Part shown: positions 1 to 5,651 of the stretch, one piece after another
Numbering within the stretch: position 1 is the first letter of the stretch
How the letters are laid out: each line of letters starts with the position of its first letter
NCBI GenBank assembly: GCA_023247815.1
Contig: JAHFFS010000050.1
Coordinates: forward strand, 1 to 8,637
Length of the DNA: 8,637 nucleotides
From: Candidatus Omnitrophota bacterium
Lineage (GTDB): Bacteria; Omnitrophota; Gorgyraeia; Zapsychrales; JANLHA01
Direction of reading: 5' to 3'
Program-made: the position numbers and the translations under genes
The notes under the pieces: model-generated
What the model was told of the DNA's origin: nothing
The model's input: only the letters and a program-made list of their open reading frames with translations
Databases searched by the model: none

Positions 1-2
1 TA

Positions 3-365
3 ACGCCGTATCGAGAGCAACGGGCGTTGCAGTTTCAGAAATTGTATCAGCAGTTGATTGTTGCCGCTGGTACGAGACCTTGGCAGATGCTTAAGGAAGT
101 CGCGAAGCGGGCGGCGGTCATCAATTATGAACACCGGGGGACCGGAGACGGTTTTACTTGGATATGCAAGGAATCCAATATTCCTGACAGTTCGAAGCAC
201 CGAGATGAATTCCAGCAGGCCGTGGAGCGATTCATTGATTCCCAGGTTTTAGTGCCGGGCAAATGGAAGCCGATCCGACCTTGGGAGCTGCGAGGCAATA
301 CTATCAGAGCGCGGCATCTAAGACGCATGCAAGAGACCTTGGAACTTTATAACGAAGCCATATAA
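3..365 (+). CDS. 3' part of an unrecognised protein gene (5' end outside window)
   Basis: I do not recognise this protein. The frame is open from base 3 to the TAA at 363-365, giving 120 visible codons, and no stop separates it from the left edge. The gene therefore probably starts upstream; the first internal start-like codon is a TTG at 27, which has no convincing ribosome binding site. The visible part is soluble, charged and rich in Arg, Glu and Gln, with several Trp residues (PWQM, FTWIC, GKWKP, RPWEL). There is no membrane segment, signal peptide or repeat. It ends in a probable amphipathic helix (RARHLRRMQETLELYNEAI). The last base of its stop codon is the first base of a heptad repeat element, so the element abuts the gene exactly. 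It may share a transcript with the xth gene 70 bp downstream, but nothing links their functions. Confidence 0.6.
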   Translation, partial: TPYREQRALQFQKLYQQLIVAAGTRPWQMLKEVAKRAAVINYEHRGTGDGFTWICKESNIPDSSKHRDEFQQAVERFIDSQVLVPGKWKPIRPWELRGNTIRARHLRRMQETLELYNEAI

Positions 366-422
366 AGTCTCAAGTCTCAGGTCTCATGTGACAAGAAACT
401 TGGGACTTGCAACTTGTGACTG
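365..422. repeat. Inverted heptad array, copy 1
   Basis: The gap before xth is almost wholly built of 7-bp units. Forward units are AAGTCTC (365-371), AAGTCTC (372-378), AGGTCTC (379-385) and ATGTGAC (386-392). They are followed after a short junction by inverted units ACTTGGG (398-404), ACTTGCA (405-411) and ACTTGTG (412-418). Short stems such as CAAGTC 371-376 with GACTTG 404-409 are possible. The same forward-then-inverted layout recurs at 3267-3338 and 7856-7930. Units are contiguous, without spacers. The element ends 13 bp before the xth start codon and leaves only a weak purine-rich stretch as a ribosome binding site. Confidence 0.75.
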
Positions 423-435
423 AAAAGAATTCAAT

Positions 436-1188
436 ATGAAAATCATTTCCTGGAATGTTAATGGGTTGCGGTCAGCGCTGAAGAAGGGTTTTGTTGATTT
501 TGTTAAGGCAGTTGAACCGGATATCTTGTGTCTGCAAGAGACCAGATCGCCAAAGGAGGCGATACCGGTAACGCTTCCGGGGTATCATCAATTTTGGAAC
601 CACGCCAATAAACCTGGTTATTCTGGAACGGTGGTCTTTAGCAAGGTGGAGCCGCTCAAAGTATCAAACGGTCTTGGCATCGAAAAGCACGATCAAGAAG
701 GACGCGTCATCACCTGCGAGTTCAAAGATTTTTATTTGGTCAACGTCTATGTCCCAAATTCAAAACGTGAATTGGAACGTCTGCCTTATCGGCACAAGGA
801 ATGGGACGTTGATTTCTTAAAATATCTCAAGACACTGGAAAAGAAAAAACCTTTGATTTTTTGCGGTGACTTGAACGTCGCCCACAAAGAAATCGATCTC
901 TCCCATCCGAAGGCCAATGTCAACAACCATGGTTTTACGCCGCAAGAACGTGAAGGGTTTGACAATATTGTGAAGGCCGGTTTCATTGACACCTTTCGGG
1001 AATTCCAGCAGGAGGGTGGTCATTACACCTGGTGGAGTCCGATGGGCAATTGCCGGGCGAGGAACATCGGCTGGCGGATTGATTACTTCTGCATCTCTTC
1101 CCCGTTGCGGTCTCAAATGAAAAAAGGTCTTATCCTCAAAGACGTCATGGGCTCGGACCACTGCCCGGTTGTTTTGGAAATGAAATAG
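436..1188 (+). CDS. xth: Exodeoxyribonuclease III (AP endonuclease, Xth/ExoA family)
   Basis: This cytoplasmic DNA-repair enzyme cleaves DNA 5' of abasic sites and removes 3'-blocking groups and nucleotides in base-excision repair; that is known for the family. At 250 residues it has the usual bacterial length and is one endonuclease/exonuclease/phosphatase domain. The visible motifs are WNVNG with the metal-site Asn7, LQETR with catalytic Glu35, VNVYVPNS with Tyr105, GDLNVAH with Asp145 and Asn147, the YTWWSP and RNIGWRIDYF segments near the C-terminus, and GSDHCPV with the Asp241-His242 catalytic pair. All key residues are present, so it should be active. The ATG at 436 begins exactly at the conserved MKIISWNVNG N-terminus. 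The ribosome binding site is weak (purine-rich AAAAGAA about 10 nt upstream). No functional tie to the neighbouring genes is evident. Confidence 0.96.
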   Translation: MKIISWNVNGLRSALKKGFVDFVKAVEPDILCLQETRSPKEAIPVTLPGYHQFWNHANKPGYSGTVVFSKVEPLKVSNGLGIEKHDQEGRVITCEFKDFYLVNVYVPNSKRELERLPYRHKEWDVDFLKYLKTLEKKKPLIFCGDLNVAHKEIDLSHPKANVNNHGFTPQEREGFDNIVKAGFIDTFREFQQEGGHYTWWSPMGNCRARNIGWRIDYFCISSPLRSQMKKGLILKDVMGSDHCPVVLEMK

Positions 1189-1235
1189 CGCAACGGGTGC
1201 GCGTGGAATATTTCCAGCTGCGGTTGCGTCCCTTT
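1189..1235 (+). terminator. Possible imperfect terminator after xth
   Basis: Directly after the xth stop, CGCAAC (1189-1194) can pair with GTTGCG (1223-1228). Inside this, TGGAA (1204-1208) can pair with TTCCA (1212-1216) around a 3-nt loop. The middle of the stem is poorly matched. The following tract, TCCCTTTTCCC, is only moderately T-rich, so this would be a weak intrinsic terminator. It agrees with a separate promoter for the CBS gene. Confidence 0.3.
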
Positions 1236-1297
1236 TCCCGGAATCATTTCAAGCTGCCGACAAAGGAAAATGTCATCATTTGTCTGATATTTGGGTA

Positions 1298-1303
1298 TAT
1301 AAT
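1298..1303 (+). promoter_or_regulatory. Candidate -10 box (TATAAT) for the CBS-domain gene
   Basis: A perfect TATAAT lies in the 138-bp gap after xth. No good -35 hexamer stands 16-18 bp upstream (ATCATT at 1275-1280), and there is no extended -10 TG. Transcription would begin near 1310, immediately before the AAAGGAGG ribosome binding site at 1311-1318, giving a very short leader. The hexamer match is seen directly; promoter function is inferred. Confidence 0.35.
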
Positions 1304-1326
1304 ATTGATGAAAGGAGGAACAAGCC

Positions 1327-1797
1327 ATGGGATTTTCGCGTTCAGAAGATTTTTATATTCGAAAACTTTTTCAGAAAGTTTTGTTAAGAGAAATCATGTC
1401 AACACCACCCATTGTGGTCAAGATCAATGACCATTTCAGCCGGGTCGTCGAGCTCTTTCAGAACAAGCGGATCCGCCATCTGCCGGTTGTCAATCAGGAG
1501 TCCCTGCTTGTGGGTTTGATCACCGAGCGCGATCTGTATCAAATCCAGTCGCCGCGTCATCTCGAGGACGGCTCACTTTATTATGATCCAGAAGTGCTCA
1601 ACGCGATTGAGATTTATGCTGTCATGCGAAAGGACCCATTTTTTCTTCACCCCGACGACACCCTAGCCAAAGCGATCGCTCCCATGGTTGACCATAAATA
1701 CGGCTGCATTCCGATTGTTTCTAAAGAAAAAAAGATTGAAGGGATCATTACCCAATATGATCTTTTGAAAATGATCAAAGACGTGTTAGCAGAGTGA
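1327..1797 (+). CDS. Two-CBS-domain protein
   Basis: This 156-residue soluble protein consists of almost nothing but a tandem CBS pair. CBS1 spans about residues 23-80, from the REIMSTPPIVV strand through RHLPVV to GLITERDL. CBS2 spans about 97-154, from AVMRKDPFFLHPDDTLAKA through YGCIPIV to GIITQYDLLKMI. CBS pairs generally fold into a Bateman module that binds adenosine nucleotides or related ligands and passes this to a partner. No effector domain is fused here, so the ligand and partner cannot be told from sequence. The start is well supported: AAAGGAGG at 1311-1318 lies 8 nt before the ATG, the strongest ribosome binding site in the window. The next gene, 54 bp downstream, is a diguanylate cyclase and may be cotranscribed, which makes a signalling role plausible but unproven. 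Confidence 0.9.
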   Translation: MGFSRSEDFYIRKLFQKVLLREIMSTPPIVVKINDHFSRVVELFQNKRIRHLPVVNQESLLVGLITERDLYQIQSPRHLEDGSLYYDPEVLNAIEIYAVMRKDPFFLHPDDTLAKAIAPMVDHKYGCIPIVSKEKKIEGIITQYDLLKMIKDVLAE

Positions 1798-1807
1798 ATT
1801 CGATGAT

Positions 1808-1836
1808 TCTGACCCCGCAGGTCAGAGAGGGTCAGA
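1808..1836. repeat. Short palindromic element (TCTGACC/GGTCAGA), REP-like
   Basis: TCTGACC (1808-1814) and GGTCAGA (1820-1826) form a perfect 7-bp stem with a 5-nt loop. A second copy of the right arm, GGTCAGA at 1830-1836, follows directly and could pair with the same left arm. The core ATTCTGACCCC resembles palindromes that I recall being scattered in genomes carrying REP-associated IS200-like transposases; this is recollection and was not searched. The element fills most of the 54-bp gap before the diguanylate cyclase gene. No T-tract follows, so it is unlikely to be an intrinsic terminator. Confidence 0.5.
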
Positions 1837-1840
1837 GGAA

Positions 1841-1848
1841 GGGGGGGG
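1841..1848 (+). promoter_or_regulatory. G8 homopolymer between Shine-Dalgarno region and start codon
   Basis: Eight consecutive G residues lie 3 nt before the ATG of the diguanylate cyclase gene. A purine-rich AGAGGAA (1834-1840) is immediately upstream. The tract itself, or AGAGG, must serve as the ribosome binding site. A change in tract length would alter the distance between AGAGG and the start codon. The tract is seen directly; an effect on translation is inferred. Confidence 0.45.
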
Positions 1849-1851
1849 ACA

Positions 1852-3261
1852 ATGTCAGCCAATTTCGCGCGAGATAAAAAAATCAATTTGCTCAATGAAG
1901 ACGCGTTAGCGATGTATCGTAACCTGGTTGAAGAGGTCAAGGTCGGCATTTACATCGCGGATACAGAAGGGAATTTGCTCTTTGTCAATGAGGCCTTTGC
2001 CCACATTTTAGGATTCAGCAGTAAAGAAGAGGTGGTCGGCTTGAATCTCGCCCAGCAATTGTACGTTGATCCTGAAGAAAGAAATGTTTTTTTAAAAGCG
2101 ATGGAACAAACCGGCCACGTTAAAGATTATGAGGTGCGAAATGTCCGTAAAGACGGTTCCGTTGCCGATGTGTCAGTGACCAGCCATTTTATCATTGACG
2201 ATCAAGGAATGATCATTGGTGTTGAGGGGATCGTGCAAGACGTGACTGAGAAGAAAAGACTGGCGAATCAGTTGCTGTTGGAGAAAAAGAAGCTGGAGGA
2301 ACTCTTGAATTTTGATGAGTCGGTGAATACGATCCATCGGGTCGACAAGTTGGTTGACTATATTGTCGCGAAGGTCGGGGCGATCCTTAACGTCGAGAAG
2401 TGCTCGCTCATGCTTTTGGACGAGGCCAATAATGAATTGTGCATTAAGGCGGCCCAGGGGATCGCGGAAAATGTGATTCTTGACACCCGGGTCAAATTGG
2501 GGGAAGGGATATGCGGCAAGGTGGCCCGTGAAGGAAAGAGTTTTTTGGTTAAGAACATTGAACAGGAACCCGATTTTCATCGTCAGAACCGTCCGGCCTA
2601 TCGTACGAATTCTTTTATGAGTGCTGCGATGAAATCGAAAGATCGTGTTATGGGGGTGATCAATGTCACGGATAAAGCCAATCATCAGCAGGAATCTTTT
2701 ACACCGCTCGATCTGAAAGTGCTCACGGTGATTGCCCGTCAGGCAGCCGTTGCCGTCGAGAACGCGCAGCTGAATCAAGAGCTTGAGTTTTTAGCGACCA
2801 AAGACCCGCTGACCAATTTGAGCAATTATCGTTTTTTTGTGCAGGCCTTGGATGATGAGATCAAACGTTTGACCCGGCTTCCCGGGAATTTGAGCATTTT
2901 GATGATCGATATCGATCATTTCAAATCTTACAACGATACGTTCGGGCATTTGGAAGGGGACCAGCTCTTAAGAGACTTTGCCGGAATTTTAACAACGAAT
3001 CTGCGAGGAATTGATAAAGTTTGCCGTTATGGAGGAGATGAATTTGTCGTGTTGTTACCGGGAGCCAATGTTCATGAAGCGAAGATTGTCGCTGAGAAAT
3101 TGCGGCGCATGGTTGAATTGAAAGAGTTCAAACAGCCAGTGACGATCAGTGCTGGTGTGGCGGAGTTTAAAAGTCCGATCAACCGTTTTGAATTGACCTT
3201 GCGCGCCGACCGGGCGTTGTACCGGGCCAAACAGCAGGGAAGAAATCAGGTCAGCGAGTAA
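1852..3261 (+). CDS. Soluble PAS-GAF-GGDEF diguanylate cyclase
   Basis: This 469-residue cytosolic protein should make cyclic di-GMP from two GTP. A PAS domain with its C-terminal PAC strands covers about residues 22-135 (from YRNLVEEVKVGIYIADTEG to GIVQDVTEKK). A charged, probably coiled-coil helix follows at 135-160, then a GAF domain at about 162-306, and the GGDEF domain at about 310-469, opening with KDPLTNLSNYRFF. The signature GGDEF is intact at 394-398, metal-site Asp353 lies in MIDIDHFK, and the product-inhibition site RxxD (R385, D388) stands exactly five residues before GGDEF. It is therefore predicted to be active and feedback-inhibited. No transmembrane segment or signal peptide is visible. 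PAS and GAF ligands cannot be told. The start follows a G8 tract. It precedes phoB by 86 bp and the CBS gene precedes it by 54 bp, so it may be cotranscribed with either. Confidence 0.95.
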   Translation: MSANFARDKKINLLNEDALAMYRNLVEEVKVGIYIADTEGNLLFVNEAFAHILGFSSKEEVVGLNLAQQLYVDPEERNVFLKAMEQTGHVKDYEVRNVRKDGSVADVSVTSHFIIDDQGMIIGVEGIVQDVTEKKRLANQLLLEKKKLEELLNFDESVNTIHRVDKLVDYIVAKVGAILNVEKCSLMLLDEANNELCIKAAQGIAENVILDTRVKLGEGICGKVAREGKSFLVKNIEQEPDFHRQNRPAYRTNSFMSAAMKSKDRVMGVINVTDKANHQQESFTPLDLKVLTVIARQAAVAVENAQLNQELEFLATKDPLTNLSNYRFFVQALDDEIKRLTRLPGNLSILMIDIDHFKSYNDTFGHLEGDQLLRDFAGILTTNLRGIDKVCRYGGDEFVVLLPGANVHEAKIVAEKLRRMVELKEFKQPVTISAGVAEFKSPINRFELTLRADRALYRAKQQGRNQVSE

Positions 3262-3266
3262 AAATT

Positions 3267-3338
3267 TAGTCGCAAGTCTCATGTCCCCAGTCCCAAGTAA
3301 CAAGTCTTAAATTGAAAACGAACTGCGACTGGAGACCT
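3267..3338. repeat. Inverted heptad array, copy 2 (phoB leader)
   Basis: Forward units are TAGTCGC (3267-3273), AAGTCTC (3274-3280), ATGTCCC (3281-3287), CAGTCCC (3288-3294), AAGTAAC (3295-3301) and AAGTCTT (3302-3308). After an A-rich junction come the inverted units GCGACTG (3325-3331) and GAGACCT (3332-3338). AGTCGC (3268-3273) can pair with GCGACT (3325-3330). The phoB ATG lies only 9 bp beyond the element, and its best Shine-Dalgarno candidate, GGAG at 3331-3334, falls inside the right arm, where pairing could mask it. Confidence 0.7.
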
Positions 3339-3347
3339 CAGGCAATT

Positions 3348-4037
3348 ATGGCAAACGAAAAAATTCTTATCGTTGAGGACGATAAACACATTTCCAAGCT
3401 GGTTAAGTACAACTTGGAAAAGGCAGGGTATCACTGCGTTGTCACCATCACCGGCGAGGATGCCCTCAACCATTTGGACAGCAATCCGGTTGATGTGATC
3501 ATCATGGATATCATGCTGCCAAAAATGGATGGCTTTGAACTTTGTAAGCAGGTCCGGCAGGATAAAAATTCTATTCATACCCCCATCATCATGCTGACGG
3601 CGCGGGGAGAGGAAGTCGACCGCGTCGTCGGTTTTGAACTGGGCGCTGATGATTACATTGTCAAACCTTTCAGCCCTCGTGAATTGGCCTTGCGGGTCAA
3701 GGCGTTGTTGAAAAGAGGGAAAGCGGAAGACACAGTTAAAGATATTTTGAGTGTTGATAACATCAAGATCGATATCCCGCGTCATCAGCTGAGCGTCAAT
3801 GAAAAAAACATCAGCTTAACGCCGATGGAGTTCAAACTGCTGGTGACGCTAATTCAGGGGAAAGGTCGCGTTCAATCACGGGACTTTCTTTTGGACAAGG
3901 TCTGGGGGATCACGGCGGATGTGACCACTCGCACCGTTGATACGCATATCAAATTCCTGCGCCAAAAGTTGGGCAAAGCCGGTCAAATGATTGAGACCAT
4001 CCGCGGCATTGGTTACCGTATCAGCGACGAGGAGTGA
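3348..4037 (+). CDS. phoB: PhoB-type response regulator
   Basis: This 229-residue OmpR/PhoB-family regulator is the likely activator of the phosphate-starvation genes downstream. The receiver domain (about 3-120) has the acidic pocket E10-D11-D12, phosphoacceptor Asp54 in IIMDIMLPKMDG, Thr84 in LTAR and Lys106-Pro107 in VKPF. The winged-helix DNA-binding domain (about 130-227) has the LTPMEFKLL start, the recognition-helix region TTRTVDTHIKFLRQKLG and the terminal IRGIGYRI wing. All functional residues are present, and the length equals that of typical PhoB. I chose the ATG at 3348 because MANEKILIVEDD begins at the normal N-terminus; the frame stays open upstream to a TTG at 3312, but that extension lies in repeat sequence. 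The stop overlaps the region where phoR begins, indicating a two-gene unit. The phosphate assignment rests on the porin-pstS-pstC neighbours. Confidence 0.92.
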   Translation: MANEKILIVEDDKHISKLVKYNLEKAGYHCVVTITGEDALNHLDSNPVDVIIMDIMLPKMDGFELCKQVRQDKNSIHTPIIMLTARGEEVDRVVGFELGADDYIVKPFSPRELALRVKALLKRGKAEDTVKDILSVDNIKIDIPRHQLSVNEKNISLTPMEFKLLVTLIQGKGRVQSRDFLLDKVWGITADVTTRTVDTHIKFLRQKLGKAGQMIETIRGIGYRISDEE

Positions 4038-4039
4038 GC

Positions 4040-5470
4040 GTGAAGAACAAGTTGTTTCATAGAGTGGGTATGGTGTATGGGTTGATTTTTACCATTGTTC
4101 TTCTTGGAATCCATATTTCTCTCACTCAGTATTTTCACACCCAGAGCCCTTCCTTTGTTGATAAATCATTTGCGGAAATTCAATCCGCGTTTCAAACGTT
4201 GGACGAACGAATTTTGGTTGTCTTGTTTACGGCATTTGCTGCTTTTATGTTCATGGACTATGGGGTGGCACTTTATTTTACCAAGCGGATGACCCACATG
4301 GTTGAGGCGGCCAATCGGATGGCCGCCGGAAATTTTTCGCGGCAATTTTTTAACCGTTCCAACGACGAGGTTGGTGATTTGGCCGCGGCGTTTAACCACA
4401 TCGCTGATCAAGTCCGCGATCGGATTGAAGAAGATTCGGTTGGACGGTCTCGTCTGGAGGCCGTGCTCTTGAGCATGTTTGAGGGGCTCTTGGTTGTGGA
4501 CGGTCACGGGGGGATTCTTTTGATGAACCAATCCCTGCGCGACGTCCTGCAAATCCAGGAAGACCCTATCGGAAAACGGCCTTTGGCGGTGATTCGCAAT
4601 ATCGAAGTCCAAGACTTGATCACCCAAGCCCAAAAATTGGAGCAAGGTGTTTTATCAAGGGAAATCACCTTATTGTTGCCCGACGAGAAAATCATGCTGG
4701 TTCACGCGGCACCGGTGAATCGAGCGGGGAGCAACGAAGGGCAGGTCTTGGTTTTTCATGACATCACGGATCTAAGAAGATTAGAGCGCGTCAGAAAGGA
4801 ATTTGTCACCAACGTCTCTCATGAATTGCGAACTCCGCTCGCGAGCATCAAAGGTTATACGGAAACACTTTTGGAAGGAGCGCTCGAGGATCAAGCCCAC
4901 GCGAAAGAATTTTTGAAAATCATTTACGCGGACTCGGAACGTCTGGCCAAGCTCGTCGATGATTTATTGAGTTTATCACGCATTGAGGCCGGTAAGTTGG
5001 GTTTGGAATTCAAGGAGGTCTTGCTGGAACCGCTCGTTGACGCTGCCTTTGCAGGATTGGCGTTTCAAGCGCGGGAGAAAAAGGTGCAGTTGAAGAAGGA
5101 AATTCCTCCGCAGCTGAAGGTGTGTATGGATGAGTCGAGTATTATGCAAGTGCTGATGAATTTGGTTGAGAACGCGGTCAAGTATAATAGAGAAGGCGGG
5201 TCAGTTAAGGTGAGTGCTCGCAGGATCGAAAATTCAATCGTTGTGGATGTGGTTGATACTGGTATTGGCATTCCTGAAGAAGACCAGCCTCGGATTTTTG
5301 AACGCTTTTATCGGGTTGATAAAGCCCGTTCCCGTGATTTGGGAGGGACCGGATTAGGTTTGTCCATCGTTAAACACATTGTTTTGGCGCACAAAGGAAC
5401 GGTTTCGCTTCGCAGCGAACAGGATAAAGGCTCCACGTTTAGTTTTACCCTGCCGCAAGTCATTTCATAA
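4040..5470 (+). CDS. phoR: PhoR-type sensor histidine kinase
   Basis: This inner-membrane kinase of 476 residues (from the chosen start) would autophosphorylate and control PhoB. A first membrane helix lies at about 9-28, a short extracytoplasmic stretch at 30-57 and a second helix at 58-80. HAMP follows at about 80-130 and PAS at 145-245. The HisKA domain has the phospho-accepting His261 in NVSHELRTPLASIKGY. The ATPase domain shows the N box with Asn378 (NLVENAVKY), the DTGIGIP G1 box, RIFERFYRVD and the GGTGLGLS G2 box. All are intact. The tiny periplasmic segment argues against direct ligand sensing there, as in known PhoR proteins that listen to the Pst transporter through cytoplasmic domains. 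I prefer GTG 4040 because GAGGAG (4029-4034) stands 5 nt before it. GTG 4034 in the same frame, overlapping the phoB stop by 4 bp, is the alternative. Either start implies translational coupling to phoB. Confidence 0.92.
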   Translation: MKNKLFHRVGMVYGLIFTIVLLGIHISLTQYFHTQSPSFVDKSFAEIQSAFQTLDERILVVLFTAFAAFMFMDYGVALYFTKRMTHMVEAANRMAAGNFSRQFFNRSNDEVGDLAAAFNHIADQVRDRIEEDSVGRSRLEAVLLSMFEGLLVVDGHGGILLMNQSLRDVLQIQEDPIGKRPLAVIRNIEVQDLITQAQKLEQGVLSREITLLLPDEKIMLVHAAPVNRAGSNEGQVLVFHDITDLRRLERVRKEFVTNVSHELRTPLASIKGYTETLLEGALEDQAHAKEFLKIIYADSERLAKLVDDLLSLSRIEAGKLGLEFKEVLLEPLVDAAFAGLAFQAREKKVQLKKEIPPQLKVCMDESSIMQVLMNLVENAVKYNREGGSVKVSARRIENSIVVDVVDTGIGIPEEDQPRIFERFYRVDKARSRDLGGTGLGLSIVKHIVLAHKGTVSLRSEQDKGSTFSFTLPQVIS

Positions 5471-5497
5471 CAAGGGGTTATTGACGTTGTTGTCTTT

Positions 5498-5541
5498 GGG
5501 GCATAGGGGCTGTCCCCTTTTGGGGACTGTCCCTATGCCCC
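5498..5541. repeat. Long near-perfect palindrome, REP-like hairpin
   Basis: Two 20-nt arms (5498-5517 and 5522-5541) flank a TTTT loop. Eighteen of 20 positions are Watson-Crick pairs, one is a G-T wobble and one a T-T mismatch. Each arm starts or ends with the GGGGCATAGGG/CCCTATGCCCC motif and carries CTGTCCCC or GGGGACTG next to the loop. No T-tract follows, so it is not a standard intrinsic terminator, although such a stable hairpin could protect or end the phoBR message. The GGGGACTGTCCC core resembles palindromes I associate with REP/RAYT systems; this was not searched. It sits between the phoR stop and the porin promoter region. Confidence 0.8.
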
Positions 5542-5555
5542 TCCCCCATCAACAG

Positions 5556-5595
5556 TTTCACACAATCTTCACATTCCCAACATAAGCCCTTCATA
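5556..5595 (+). promoter_or_regulatory. Candidate double Pho box (four 7-bp half-sites, 11-bp period)
   Basis: Four half-sites stand at an exact 11-bp period: TTTCACA (5556-5562), CTTCACA (5567-5573), CAACATA (5578-5584) and CTTCATA (5589-5595). The 4-bp spacers are CAAT, TTCC and AGCC. PhoB is known to bind direct 7-bp repeats with 4-bp spacers (E. coli CTGTCAT type), and the Bacillus PhoP site TT(A/T/C)ACA has the same 11-bp period; the first two half-sites fit the latter exactly. Together with a -10-like hexamer 9 bp downstream, this suggests PhoB activation of porin-pstS-pstC. The repeats are seen; binding is inferred. Confidence 0.65.
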
Positions 5596-5604
5596 TTTGA
5601 TCGA

Positions 5605-5610
5605 TAGAAT
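5605..5610 (+). promoter_or_regulatory. Candidate -10 box (TAGAAT) of the porin-pst promoter
   Basis: TAGAAT matches TATAAT at five of six positions and lies 9 bp after the last Pho half-site, which would take the place of a -35 box, as in PhoB-activated promoters. Transcription would then start near 5617, leaving a leader of about 35 nt before the porin ATG at 5652. The distances support the call, but no start-site data exist. Confidence 0.5.
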
Positions 5611-5651
5611 AAATTCGACATGAAAAGACAAAAACGGAATAAAAGAAAAGA

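Noticed and set aside
365..422. Heptad repeats as a CRISPR array
   Set aside because: Units are 7 bp, contiguous and without spacers, and the second half is inverted; no cas gene is nearby.
2173..2778. 201-codon open frame on the minus strand
   Set aside because: It lies wholly inside the PAS-GAF coding region of the diguanylate cyclase, shows no recognisable domain and has no ribosome binding site of note.
3312..3347. Upstream TTG start for phoB adding 12 residues
   Set aside because: The extension lies in repeat sequence and precedes the conserved MANEKILIVEDD N-terminus; the ATG at 3348 fits the family length.
3279..3785. 168-codon open frame on the minus strand
   Set aside because: It overlaps the phoB receiver domain and the repeat element, and its composition is that of a shadow frame.
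4166..4645. 159-codon open frame on the minus strand
   Set aside because: It is contained in phoR, whose domains are continuous and intact on the + strand.
5498..5541. Palindrome as an intrinsic terminator of phoR
   Set aside because: The right arm is followed by TCCCCCATC and not by a T-tract, so the standard form is missing.
5379..5585. Small + strand frame running from phoR into the palindrome and Pho box
   Set aside because: It overlaps phoR in another frame and its 3' part is repeat and promoter sequence.
5471..5651. A small RNA gene in the phoR-porin gap
   Set aside because: The gap is accounted for by the palindrome, the half-site array and the leader; no independent promoter-terminator pair was seen.
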